A stretch of 64,000 nucleotides of DNA from CBDDKS01 sp965230335. GTDB taxonomy: Bacteria > Pseudomonadota > Gammaproteobacteria > Enterobacterales > Kangiellaceae. This document shows, piece by piece, positions 44,742 through 53,574 of this stretch (positions within the stretch are counted from its first letter, which is position 1; every line of letters begins with the position of its first letter). The position numbers and the translations under genes are program-made. Location of the stretch: assembly GCA_965230335.1 (NCBI GenBank), contig CBDDKS010000006.1:806001-870000 (forward strand), in the 5' to 3' direction. The notes under the pieces were generated by a model, which was given only the letters and a program-made list of their open reading frames with translations, had not been told where the DNA came from and searched no databases.

Positions 44742-44783
44742 AATTCACTCAAAATAAAAAAATAATAGGTTTCAGGAAGCCTG

Positions 44784-45563
44784 TTAGGATTGTTCCCAAA
44801 TACTCAAAAACTCATGAAAATGTTGTTGAGGTTTTTCCTGTAAATACACTCGTAACTTTTCACACTCTAATTGATAATTTTTTTCGCTCAGATGTCCTCT
44901 CATTAATTCAAAGCGTAAATACACAAGATAGGTATTTAAAACATCTGTTTCACAATAATCACGAATGGCTGACACATCACCTGACAAAAAGCATGGCCAG
45001 ACTTTTGAACCATCCATTCCCATTTTGCCTGGAAAGCCCAATAAAGTAGCGATATGATCAAGCGGTGCATTGGCTCTCCCTGTGTACATAGCCAGTAAAT
45101 CCATTAAATCTGTATGTCTTGCATGATAGCGACTAATATAATTGTTCCATTTAAACTGACTGTCCAACTGCCCCATATCCCAGTATTGTGACGCAGTCAC
45201 ACCATGTTTTAAGGCACGATAATGTAATACCGGCAAATCAAAACCTCCACCATTCCAGGAAACAAGCGTTGGTGAGTATTTATCGATACCATCAAAAAAA
45301 CGTTCAATTAATTCAGCTTCTTTTGAATCGGCTTCTCCCAAAGACCAGACTTTTAATTGATCATGGCTTCTAAAAACCACAGAAATAGCAACAATCTGAT
45401 GCAAATAATGTGGCAAAAACTCATTTCCAGATTTTTTTCTCTGCTGCATAAACAATGCCTCTGCAACATCACGATCATCCAGTCCCTCTAAATCATAGAT
45501 TTGCCGGCCAGCTTCAACATCTGGTACTGTTTCTATATCGAAAACAAATATATTCACATTCAA
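44784..45563 (-). CDS. PolB-type 3'-5' exonuclease-like protein
   Basis: A 259-residue DEDD nuclease. Exo I motif VFDIETVPD (D9, E11), Exo II LVSWNGGGFDLPVLHYRAL and Exo III DYCETDVLNTYLVYLRF are all visible, the set of the 'predicted 3'-5' exonuclease related to PolB exonuclease domain' family. No polymerase domain is attached. Role in repair or RNA processing is inferred only. Confidence 0.88.
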   Translation of the reverse strand: MNVNIFVFDIETVPDVEAGRQIYDLEGLDDRDVAEALFMQQRKKSGNEFLPHYLHQIVAISVVFRSHDQLKVWSLGEADSKEAELIERFFDGIDKYSPTLVSWNGGGFDLPVLHYRALKHGVTASQYWDMGQLDSQFKWNNYISRYHARHTDLMDLLAMYTGRANAPLDHIATLLGFPGKMGMDGSKVWPCFLSGDVSAIRDYCETDVLNTYLVYLRFELMRGHLSEKNYQLECEKLRVYLQEKPQQHFHEFLSIWEQS

Positions 45564-45748
45564 TACACTCTATAAAACACATATCCTCAACATTTTAACC
45601 CAGATTATGCATTGGGTTTAATACTCAGGATCATGACTTACCTATAAATAGACTAAAAATGAGTATCAAACCCCCTTAACTCTTTTTCTTTTTATCCATG
45701 AATGGGTACAATAGGCAAAAAATCATGTAAAACATCATATGGAAGTCC

Positions 45749-46840
45749 ATGACTAACCTCCTAGAATGTCATACATCTGCATCAATTGACGCAATCAATA
45801 CAAACGTTACTTCGCTGTTCAATCACAAAACCCTGCCCATCAGCGTAACATTAAAAACCATTATTATCCTATTTTACATATTTGCCTACGGTTTTGTTCA
45901 AATAGGTTACACCGCTAGCGACGGCAAAAATAACCCATCCTTACAAAAAAATCAGTCTATTGAAAATATTGCCATTATTTTTGATAAGAGTTCCATAAAC
46001 CATGAGCTTATCATCAAAGGACTTGATAGCTTCATCAGTAGTCATACATCCCTGCCTGTAAAATACCATACCATGAATATCAGTGATCTCACTGATGCAG
46101 AGCTTAGCGAAAACATTCAAACGTATCCCTTAGTCATCAGTATTGATCTGATACCAACGCAACGCATATTGAAACTTCCATCGGTACCAAGAATTTTCAC
46201 TTTGAATGTTTCACAAATTGATCTGGATATTTTTAGAACCATTTATCCACAATACAAAGATAGAATCAGTGGCATTTATCTGGAACAGCCTTTTGAACGT
46301 TTTATCATTATGCTCAAAAAACTTTGGCCTCAACACAAAAAAATAGGCATTCTATTAAGTCAAAAAACCAAACCCCTGAAATCCAGAATAGATAAACTGC
46401 TTAAAAGTTACCAGCTGTCTCCTATTGTGATAACAACCCGATACAATGATTCTCCAATAAAAATCATGGCACACCTCGCTCATCAATCTGATGTCGTCAT
46501 AGCCATATCAGATGAGTCACTTTATTCTATTGATTTGTTTTATTACATTATTGCAACTTTACATGATAAAGAGTGTGACTTTATTGGTACCAAAAAACTA
46601 CACCACCCTTTTTATAAAAATATATCATCGATTTATACGGATCCCTATCTTTTAGGTCAGGAACTGGGAAAACACATTAAGACGATTGTGACTAACCAAT
46701 TCAAGATGCCAGAACCTGGATTTCCAACAACCTTTTCAGTCAATGTATCTATCGATTCAAGAAACCTTTCAGAAAAAATAGCTTCTGATAAACAATCCAA
46801 GCTTAAAAATAGCATTGTTAATGCAATTAATGAGATCTAA
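45749..46840 (+). CDS. ABC_sub_bind (PF04392)-like periplasmic protein coupled to BarA
   Basis: A 363-residue protein with an N-terminal hydrophobic segment (residues about 33-52, LKTIIILFYIFAYGFVQIGY) that could be a signal anchor, followed by a two-lobed fold with IAIIFDKSSINHELI, VISIDLIPTQRI and the ISDESLY region, reminiscent of ABC substrate-binding proteins of the PF04392 type. It ends three bases before the BarA ATG, so they are coupled. A ligand-sensing input to the kinase is plausible but inferred. There is no ABC permease nearby. Confidence 0.7.
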   Translation: MTNLLECHTSASIDAINTNVTSLFNHKTLPISVTLKTIIILFYIFAYGFVQIGYTASDGKNNPSLQKNQSIENIAIIFDKSSINHELIIKGLDSFISSHTSLPVKYHTMNISDLTDAELSENIQTYPLVISIDLIPTQRILKLPSVPRIFTLNVSQIDLDIFRTIYPQYKDRISGIYLEQPFERFIIMLKKLWPQHKKIGILLSQKTKPLKSRIDKLLKSYQLSPIVITTRYNDSPIKIMAHLAHQSDVVIAISDESLYSIDLFYYIIATLHDKECDFIGTKKLHHPFYKNISSIYTDPYLLGQELGKHIKTIVTNQFKMPEPGFPTTFSVNVSIDSRNLSEKIASDKQSKLKNSIVNAINEI

Positions 46841-46843
46841 TTA

Positions 46844-49648
46844 ATGACTGGTTGGGGAATACGTACACAGGTTTTGTTACTGGCTTTAATTCCAACATTT
46901 TTAATTTCTGTCGTCATGAGTATTTACTTTATCTCAGCAAGACTGGATGACTTGAATGATACAAAACGTGATAGAGGAGCCAGTATTGCAAGAAGCCTCG
47001 CAGAAAATTCAGAGCTTGGCTTATTAAAACAGGAATATAGGTTATTGCAACAACAGTTAATCAATAAACAAAATAGTGAAGAAGATATAAAATCTATTTT
47101 TTTATTCTCTACCAATCATCAATTATTAACCTATGCTGGCAACCGTAACCTGGCGAAAAAAACAAAGTGGCCAGAAGAATTTATTGATTCTACAGATTTT
47201 GATCAAATTAAATACTTTGATTCCGGTATTGCTTTTTATTCACCTGTTTTTTCCAGTTATTCCTCATTCAATAAAACAATTCTTGGCTATATTGTTGTTT
47301 ACATGGATAACAATTCCACAGCAAAGCGTCAATATGAAACTATTTTAGCTGCCATACTGATACTTATTTCTGGACTTTCCATTGGCGGTGTTGTTGCCCA
47401 ACGTATGGCTCGCTCTGTAACGACACCTATTATTCAATTAGCTCATGCGATTAACCGTATCAAAGAAGGAAAACTTAATACTCGTGTAAGAACAAAAGCT
47501 ACTGGAGAATTAAATACGTTAATTAGTGGTGTTAATGACATGTCCAAATCTTTATATGATGGACGTGAAGAAATGCAAGCAGCGATTGAACAGGCAACGT
47601 CCGATTTAAGTCAAACATTAGAAACATTGGAATTACAAAATGTTGAACTGGATATGGCAAGAAAACAAGCACTGGAAGCCAGTCGAGTCAAATCAGAATT
47701 TTTAGCCAATATGAGCCATGAAATTCGTACACCGATGAATGGTGTTTTAGGATTTACTAATTTACTTTTAAGAACTGATCTCAATACCAAACAAAAAGAG
47801 TTTTTATTCACGATTCACAAGTCTGCCAATAATTTATTATCTATCATTGATGACATATTAGATTTCTCTAAAATTGAAGCCGGTAAAATGGAACTTGAAC
47901 TGGCTTCCATTGATATTCGTGATTGTGTTGATGAAGTACTCAACCTTATTGCTCCGTTAGCTCAAGAAAAAAACCTCGAGTTAGTCGCCTTAATTTATCA
48001 GGATATACCTGATACACTGCTGGGTGATCAAATACGTATTAAACAAATCATCACTAATTTAGTCAATAATGCTGTTAAATTTACTCAGGAAGGCTCTATT
48101 GTTGTTCGTGTGATGCTAGAAAGCAACGATAATGACAAGATTAAATTAAAATTTACCGTAACGGATACTGGAATTGGCATGACTAAAGATCAACAAAATA
48201 TTTTATTTCAGGCCTTTAGTCAGGCAGACACCACAACCACCCGTCGATTTGGTGGTACAGGGCTCGGTTTAGTTATTTCTAAAAAGCTGGTCGAAAAAAT
48301 GGATGGCAATATAGGGTTGGGCAGTATTCCTAATCAAGGTTCAACATTTTGGTTCACCATTTGTTGCGAACATGATGTTGACAAAAATATTGAAAACAAA
48401 TTAAAAGTTCATAATCGCCTGGAAGATTCCAGAGTGTTATTGTATGAACCTTTGGAAATGTCAAGATTATCTATACAGCATATTTTGGAACGTAACACCA
48501 TGAAAGTTTCCAGTTTTGATTCTCTTGATAAAACAGTTCAGTATGCAGAACATTTATTCTCTACCAATAAAACTGTCCATTTCATATTGATTGACTGTTC
48601 GCATTATGAAAAACAAAAACAGGAATTAATACATCTCTTTAAAATTGCCAATGGTAAATTTAAGTGTGCTGTTATTGCGCTTATTAATAAACCGGACAAT
48701 TCGTTAATCAATAATTTGATTCAATTGGGTGCTCACGATTGTGTCACCAAACCGATAGGCTATCGTTATCTTACACAAACATTAACAGAATTGCTCGACC
48801 TGGAAGAAGGTATTCATTCAAAACATACTCAACATATGATTGATACATCTAACCCATTTAATGAAATGGTCATTCTAGCCGTTGATGATAATGAAGCTAA
48901 TTTAAAATTGATTGCTGTATTTCTTGAAGAATTTCAAGTGAAAGTCGAATTGGCTACCAATGGTGTTGAAGCCGTCAAACTGTGTAAAGAACATCACTTT
49001 GATTTGATTTTTATGGATATCCAAATGCCCGAAATGGATGGTATTGAAGCCACCCAAAAAATAAGAAAAATAAAATTAAACCAACGTACACCCATTATCG
49101 CCTTGACAGCTCATGCCCTACTGGGAGAACGGGAAAAGTTATTGTCTGAAGGCATGAATGATTACCTGACAAAACCCATTAGTCTGGAACAAGTTGAAGA
49201 CACTTTATTTAAATGGACACATACCCGTAAAAGTACGAACCGTACAAACCTCTCAGTAGCATTAGATTATCAGTCAGTATCAAAAGAACTGCCTCCATTA
49301 ATTGACACATCAGCCCCTCCTATTGACTGGAGTAAAAGCTTAACCATGTCTGGAGGAAAAAAATCACTGGCTCAAGAAATGTTATCCATGCTCATTGCTC
49401 ACATTCCAGAAGCCCGACAACACATTGAACAGGCTTTTCAAGATCAGTTACTCAATGACTTAAAGCATCATGTACATAAATTCCATGGCGCAACCTGTTA
49501 TGTTGGCGTTCCAACCCTTAAAGAAATTGCTTATCAATACGAAGCAGAACTTAAAATGAATGGACTGACAAATATTCACCTGTTGCATGAGTCATTATTA
49601 AGAGAAATGCAACGTGTTGAAAATGCTGCCAGTCTTTTTGTAGAATAA
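46844..49648 (+). CDS. barA: BarA-type hybrid sensor histidine kinase
   Basis: A 934-residue hybrid kinase. Two membrane segments (about 11-31 and 165-190) flank a periplasmic loop, then a HAMP domain, HisKA with phospho-acceptor H292 in ANMSHEIRTPMNG, a HATPase with GLGLVISKKL, a degenerate first receiver region, a canonical receiver with D725 in FMDIQMPEMDG, and an HPt domain with H881 in KFHGATCYVG. This order is that of BarA, which phosphorylates UvrY/GacA. That partner is not in the window. Confidence 0.93.
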   Translation: MTGWGIRTQVLLLALIPTFLISVVMSIYFISARLDDLNDTKRDRGASIARSLAENSELGLLKQEYRLLQQQLINKQNSEEDIKSIFLFSTNHQLLTYAGNRNLAKKTKWPEEFIDSTDFDQIKYFDSGIAFYSPVFSSYSSFNKTILGYIVVYMDNNSTAKRQYETILAAILILISGLSIGGVVAQRMARSVTTPIIQLAHAINRIKEGKLNTRVRTKATGELNTLISGVNDMSKSLYDGREEMQAAIEQATSDLSQTLETLELQNVELDMARKQALEASRVKSEFLANMSHEIRTPMNGVLGFTNLLLRTDLNTKQKEFLFTIHKSANNLLSIIDDILDFSKIEAGKMELELASIDIRDCVDEVLNLIAPLAQEKNLELVALIYQDIPDTLLGDQIRIKQIITNLVNNAVKFTQEGSIVVRVMLESNDNDKIKLKFTVTDTGIGMTKDQQNILFQAFSQADTTTTRRFGGTGLGLVISKKLVEKMDGNIGLGSIPNQGSTFWFTICCEHDVDKNIENKLKVHNRLEDSRVLLYEPLEMSRLSIQHILERNTMKVSSFDSLDKTVQYAEHLFSTNKTVHFILIDCSHYEKQKQELIHLFKIANGKFKCAVIALINKPDNSLINNLIQLGAHDCVTKPIGYRYLTQTLTELLDLEEGIHSKHTQHMIDTSNPFNEMVILAVDDNEANLKLIAVFLEEFQVKVELATNGVEAVKLCKEHHFDLIFMDIQMPEMDGIEATQKIRKIKLNQRTPIIALTAHALLGEREKLLSEGMNDYLTKPISLEQVEDTLFKWTHTRKSTNRTNLSVALDYQSVSKELPPLIDTSAPPIDWSKSLTMSGGKKSLAQEMLSMLIAHIPEARQHIEQAFQDQLLNDLKHHVHKFHGATCYVGVPTLKEIAYQYEAELKMNGLTNIHLLHESLLREMQRVENAASLFVE

Positions 49649-49668
49649 TTATCCAGGTATTTATCCGT

Positions 49669-50049
49669 ATGTCATCTCCTCAACATGTTGCTCTTCTTGG
49701 AGCCAGTACTAAGACACATCGTTATGCTTTTAAAGCATTCAATTTATTGCAAGAATATGGTCACCATGTCTATCCCATTAACCCAAGCCTGGATACCATC
49801 AATAACCAAAAGGTTTATAGTAGTTTACTAAACCTGCCTGAACCTATTGATACTCTAACACTCTATTTAAATCCTAAAAAATTATTACCACTTATCAACG
49901 ATATCATTCAATTGAATCCTAAGCGGGTTATTTTTAATCCTGGAACAGAGTCTGAAGAAGTGATGCAAGCGCTCAAGAATAAACACATCCCCTATGAAGA
50001 AGCCTGTACTCTGGTTTTATTAAGAACACAACAATTTGATTTAGAGTAA
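49669..50049 (+). CDS. CoA-binding domain protein
   Basis: A 126-residue small Rossmann protein of the CoA_binding_2 type: VALLGASTKTHRYAFKAFNLL and VYPINPSLDTINNQKVYSSL followed by FNPGTESEE. It is the minimal acetyl-CoA-synthetase-like CoA-binding fold with no catalytic domain. It follows barA by 20 bases and precedes the methyltransferase gene by eight bases. Function unknown. Confidence 0.85.
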   Translation: MSSPQHVALLGASTKTHRYAFKAFNLLQEYGHHVYPINPSLDTINNQKVYSSLLNLPEPIDTLTLYLNPKKLLPLINDIIQLNPKRVIFNPGTESEEVMQALKNKHIPYEEACTLVLLRTQQFDLE

Positions 50050-50057
50050 AATCATCC

Positions 50058-50654
50058 ATGCCACCCTCACATCACCCTGCAACACAACCCCTCCGTCAAG
50101 ATAAGCAAATTCAAACACAACTGAGAAATATTGATTTGTATTTTAGTACGACTTGGGGCCTGTTTTCACCTAAAGAAATCGACGAAGGCAGCCGGTTATT
50201 GCTGAATTATTTAAATATTGAACAAGATGCTCACTGTCTTGATTTAGGTTGTGGTTATGGCGTATTAGGTATCACTATGGCAAAACTGGCTCCACAAGGA
50301 GAAGTGCTTATGGTTGATAAAGATTTTGTTGCTGTCGACTATGCCAATAAAAATACAAAGCAGAATAACATTGCCAATGCCGAAGCCATACTGAGTAATG
50401 GTTTTGATGCACTGAACGATCAAAAATTTGATGTGATTGTCTCTAACATTCCTGCAAAAGTGGGTAATGAAATGTTGCAGCTTTTTACCTATGACGCACT
50501 GAGCCATTTAAAAGCCAATGGACAGTTTTATGTTGTCACTATCAACGGATTGCGACAATTTATTAAACGGACTTTTACTGAAATTTTTGGTAATTATAAC
50601 AAGCTAAAGCAAGGAAAGAATTATACTGTTGCCAGTACAACAAAAACTGAATAA
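50058..50654 (+). CDS. Class I SAM-dependent methyltransferase, RsmC-like
   Basis: A 198-residue methyltransferase with motif I LDLGCGYGVLGITMA. Where RsmC-type enzymes have NPP(F/Y), this protein has SNIPAKVGNEM, so the target-base motif is altered to NIPA; nucleic acid or small-molecule substrate cannot be read. It follows the CoA-binding gene closely, and a bidirectional hairpin follows. Confidence 0.85.
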   Translation: MPPSHHPATQPLRQDKQIQTQLRNIDLYFSTTWGLFSPKEIDEGSRLLLNYLNIEQDAHCLDLGCGYGVLGITMAKLAPQGEVLMVDKDFVAVDYANKNTKQNNIANAEAILSNGFDALNDQKFDVIVSNIPAKVGNEMLQLFTYDALSHLKANGQFYVVTINGLRQFIKRTFTEIFGNYNKLKQGKNYTVASTTKTE

Positions 50655-50686
50655 CTTTTTAACATTCAAAAAATTAATCCATTAAA

Positions 50687-50730
50687 AAAGAGAGCCATTA
50701 GCAGTGAATAGCTCTCTTTCTTTATTTTTC
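50687..50730. terminator. Bidirectional terminator
   Basis: AAAGAGAGC (50687-50695) pairs with GCTCTCTTT (50711-50719), with a T-rich run on the plus side (CTTTATTTTT) and an A-rich flank on the other, between convergent genes. Confidence 0.75.
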
Positions 50731-50750
50731 GCGCATTAGAACACGATATC

Positions 50751-51239
50751 TTAGCAATCGTTTTCTATTCTTAATGTCCAATCTATTCTTCTAGTGCCAA
50801 TTTTTCTACTCAAAGAATAATGCAGGGCACCACTACTATTTTGAACCATATTAAATATTCCTGTAACAGTATCACCAGCACGAATCTTTCTATCTACAAG
50901 GGTTCTAGTACATGTAGAATCTACATACTCCCCCCAAAGCCATTGTTTACAAGAATAGTGCTGATAAATCCACAATCTCAACTTATTATTTCCATTACCA
51001 TCAGCTGTTACTGTATATCTATTGGAACCTCCATGCCCACTTAAAAACCTGAAATATCTAAAATCTGATTCTCTAATATTGTCAACTGTATCAGTACCTG
51101 AGACTGTCCCTGTTCTGGTTACTGTAATATCGGGTTGATCCCAAGGACCTGATATACCACATGAACTGGCATAAGCCAGATGGCTGGTGTATAAGAATGA
51201 TAAGATGAAAAAGGCGATTAATTTCATAGATTTTAACAT
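50751..51239 (-). CDS. Secreted hypothetical protein
   Basis: A 162-residue protein with a signal peptide ending near AYASSC and four further Cys-rich points (SCKQW, STCTR, NDC). The mature part is beta-rich (DITVTRTGTVSGTDTVD, RYTVTADGNGNNKLRLWIY, DWTLRIENDC). I do not recognise a family. The ATG at 51239 is chosen because GGAG lies nine bases upstream. A 0.7-kb gene-free region precedes it. Periplasmic or extracellular location is inferred. Confidence 0.65.
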   Translation of the reverse strand: MLKSMKLIAFFILSFLYTSHLAYASSCGISGPWDQPDITVTRTGTVSGTDTVDNIRESDFRYFRFLSGHGGSNRYTVTADGNGNNKLRLWIYQHYSCKQWLWGEYVDSTCTRTLVDRKIRAGDTVTGIFNMVQNSSGALHYSLSRKIGTRRIDWTLRIENDC

Positions 51240-51272
51240 AGCTAAATCTCCAGAATGTTTATTGAGAAACAT

Positions 51273-51952
51273 ATTCTATACATTGGACTTTATAATAAAA
51301 ACCGACATAGGCAGACATAGCCCTAAAATATCTCCTAAAAAATATCTATTATTTTAGATTGCCATATTTTCCAAAGTATTTTTACCTAACGTTCAAACTC
51401 AGCTTCCAATTGTTTCTACTTGAGATAACCAGTAAGAAGTCATATCAATGGAAGAACAAGAATCATGTTACCTGAACATGTAGGTTTCATAGTAAGTATA
51501 TTATATAAGATCTAGTATATCTGATGGTATAAAAGAAATTTAAATGGACTCTTTACAATACTAAGTTGATATGCCTTTAATCTGTCCACAAATTCTGTGG
51601 ATAACTCTGGTAATAAGTTTTAAAAAAAAGCGTAAAGTGCCTATTTTCACTGTTCTACCCGCGATCTGATTATTTTTTAACCAGTTGTATTTTTTTCTTA
51701 TTTTTCAAATAGTTATGTATTTTTCAAAGCGTTTTATTGAATTTTTATGTCGTTTTTTAAATTTTGCAGAGCAGTAAAAAAAGTGAAATATTTTCTGTGG
51801 ATTACTATTGACAAATATTAAATGACGCAGCTTTCAAATGAATATTATTTATCTCATGATTAAGTAGTATTCTTCAAATACTCAAATCATGCACCACTTC
51901 AAGTAAGTAAGCACTTATTTTTAAAATAAATACCCGTAATCCAATAAGACAA
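51273..51952. other. 680-bp gene-free region with DnaA-box-like sites
   Basis: No convincing gene is seen on either strand. The region is AT-rich. TGTGGATAA at 51596-51604 is a perfect DnaA box on the minus strand, forming a dyad TCCACA-AATTC-TGTGGA (51585-51601); TGTGGATTA at 51796-51804 is a one-mismatch second box. An AT-rich tract lies between them. It is not evidence of oriC by itself, since no dnaA, dnaN or mnmG is nearby. Confidence 0.5.
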
Positions 51953-52558
51953 TTATTGTTTTTGAAATTCAGCATAAATCTCAATGGTTACATCATCACC
52001 TACCAAAGGAATATATTGATCCATACCAAAATCCGAACGCTTTATTTCGATCAATGCAGAAAATCCCAAGGTGTAATAACCTGTTAACCAATTACTGGCT
52101 CCACCATGAAAGGTTGCCGTTAATGGGATATGTTTAGTGACACCTAAAAGTGTTAGCTCTACCTGAAACTCAAATTGATTCACATGCTTTGTCGGTAACG
52201 CGGACAAAGTTTTTAATATGATTTTTGGATATTGCTTACTTTTGAACCAATTACCCTTTAATTTTTGTTCCAGACTTTCATTATTCACATCAACACTGCT
52301 GGCATCTACCCAAGCTTCTAAGCGTGTTGCTTCAGGATGCTGAGGATCAAAGTCCAATGTTGCATCCATGCGGTTAAATCGCCCTACATAGGTAGATAGC
52401 TGCATGTGTGATACTTTAAACACAACACTGGTATGCTTTGGATCTAACTGATACTGTCCTTTGCGTAAATCAAAAAAATTATCTTCAACTTTGGGTGTCA
52501 GTAAATAAGTACATCCAGAAACACTGATGGAAAAAAGAAGGGTAAACAATAATTTCAT
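51953..52558 (-). CDS. YceI-family lipoprotein
   Basis: A 201-residue protein with a lipoprotein signal (LLFTLLFSISVSGC, lipobox VSGC) and a YceI fold: YQLDPKHTSVVFKVSHM and KRSDFGMDQYIPLVGDDVTIEIYAEF. YceI proteins are lipocalin-like and bind isoprenoid-type lipids. It is downstream of the fda terminator on the same strand. Confidence 0.9.
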   Translation of the reverse strand: MKLLFTLLFSISVSGCTYLLTPKVEDNFFDLRKGQYQLDPKHTSVVFKVSHMQLSTYVGRFNRMDATLDFDPQHPEATRLEAWVDASSVDVNNESLEQKLKGNWFKSKQYPKIILKTLSALPTKHVNQFEFQVELTLLGVTKHIPLTATFHGGASNWLTGYYTLGFSALIEIKRSDFGMDQYIPLVGDDVTIEIYAEFQKQ

Positions 52559-52585
52559 AAATCAATGGCCCATCTGAGCGCAGTT

Positions 52586-52620
52586 CAAAAAAAGCGGTAT
52601 TATCTAATACCGCTTTTTCA
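52586..52620 (-). terminator. Terminator of the fda operon
   Basis: A 13-bp perfect stem (AAAAAGCGGTATT / AATACCGCTTTTT) with a 4-base loop at 52589-52618, ending in a T-run on the minus strand, 32 bases after the fda stop. Confidence 0.85.
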
Positions 52621-52651
52621 TTAAAATAATGAATCTGAAAAGTCGTCCATA

Positions 52652-53545
52652 TCAAGTCAATGATGCCTGATAAATAGATTGTATCGAGCTGTCTAAAGTT
52701 GTATCAAACTCCTGCTCTGTCTGTTGTGCAGATAAGCCTTGTGATAAAGCCCGTGAAAAGCTCGCTATCATGCCCTGGTTTTCACTGACGCGACGATTGG
52801 CTTCTTCTCTATCATAACCACCTGATAAAGCAACTACCTTTAATACATTCGGATGTTCAATACATTCTTTATAAAAACCAGCTGTTTCTGGTGGAGTCAA
52901 TTTCAACATGACTTTATCATTGTCATTCAATTGATTCAGCTTTTGTAAAATATGCGTTTTTAATAAAGTTTCTGCTTCCGCCTTTGACTCACTATGAATA
53001 TCAACTTCCGGTTCAATAATTGGTACCAGACCTGCCTGAATAATTTGTTGCCCTATTTCAAACTGTTGCTCTACCACGCGTTTTATGCCAGCTTCATTGG
53101 CAGTTTTTATGACTGAACGCATTTTGGTACCAAACACATCCTGTGCTTGTGCTTTTGCCAATAAAGCATCTAACTCAGGCATAGGTTTCATCGTCTGTAC
53201 GCCATCTTCCTCTTCAGCCAGTCCTTTATCAACTTTTAAAAAGGGTACAACCTTTTTTACTTGCCACAAATAATGAGATGAAGACTTGGCTTCAATTTCT
53301 CTATCCAATGTATTTTCAAATAAAATAGCCCCTAATATTCTCTCACCATTAAAACTGGGGCTTGTGATAATGCGTGTACGCATTTCATGTACTTTATCAA
53401 ACATTTCATTATCATTTGAATAAGTATCTTCATTCACACCATATAAACGCAAAGCTTTAGGTGTACTCCCTCCACTTTGGTCTAAAGCGGCAATAAAACC
53501 ATTTTGTGTTTTTACTTTTTCTAACTGATCATTAAATGTTGACAT
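52652..53545 (-). CDS. fda: Fructose-bisphosphate aldolase class I
   Basis: A 297-residue Schiff-base aldolase. FIAALDQSGGSTPKAL and LKVDKGLA match the class I family; the active-site Lys candidates are in VDKGL and VMLKLT. It differs from the class II zinc enzyme usual in E. coli. ATG 53545 with GGAG upstream is chosen. Last gene of the tkt-gap-pgk-fda cluster; a terminator follows. Confidence 0.92.
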   Translation of the reverse strand: MSTFNDQLEKVKTQNGFIAALDQSGGSTPKALRLYGVNEDTYSNDNEMFDKVHEMRTRIITSPSFNGERILGAILFENTLDREIEAKSSSHYLWQVKKVVPFLKVDKGLAEEEDGVQTMKPMPELDALLAKAQAQDVFGTKMRSVIKTANEAGIKRVVEQQFEIGQQIIQAGLVPIIEPEVDIHSESKAEAETLLKTHILQKLNQLNDNDKVMLKLTPPETAGFYKECIEHPNVLKVVALSGGYDREEANRRVSENQGMIASFSRALSQGLSAQQTEQEFDTTLDSSIQSIYQASLT

Positions 53546-53574
53546 AGCAAACTCCAAATAAATATTTTGAATGA

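Noticed and set aside
51273..51952. Chromosomal replication origin
   Set aside because: Only one perfect DnaA box plus weak ones, no dnaA, dnaN or mnmG neighbours.
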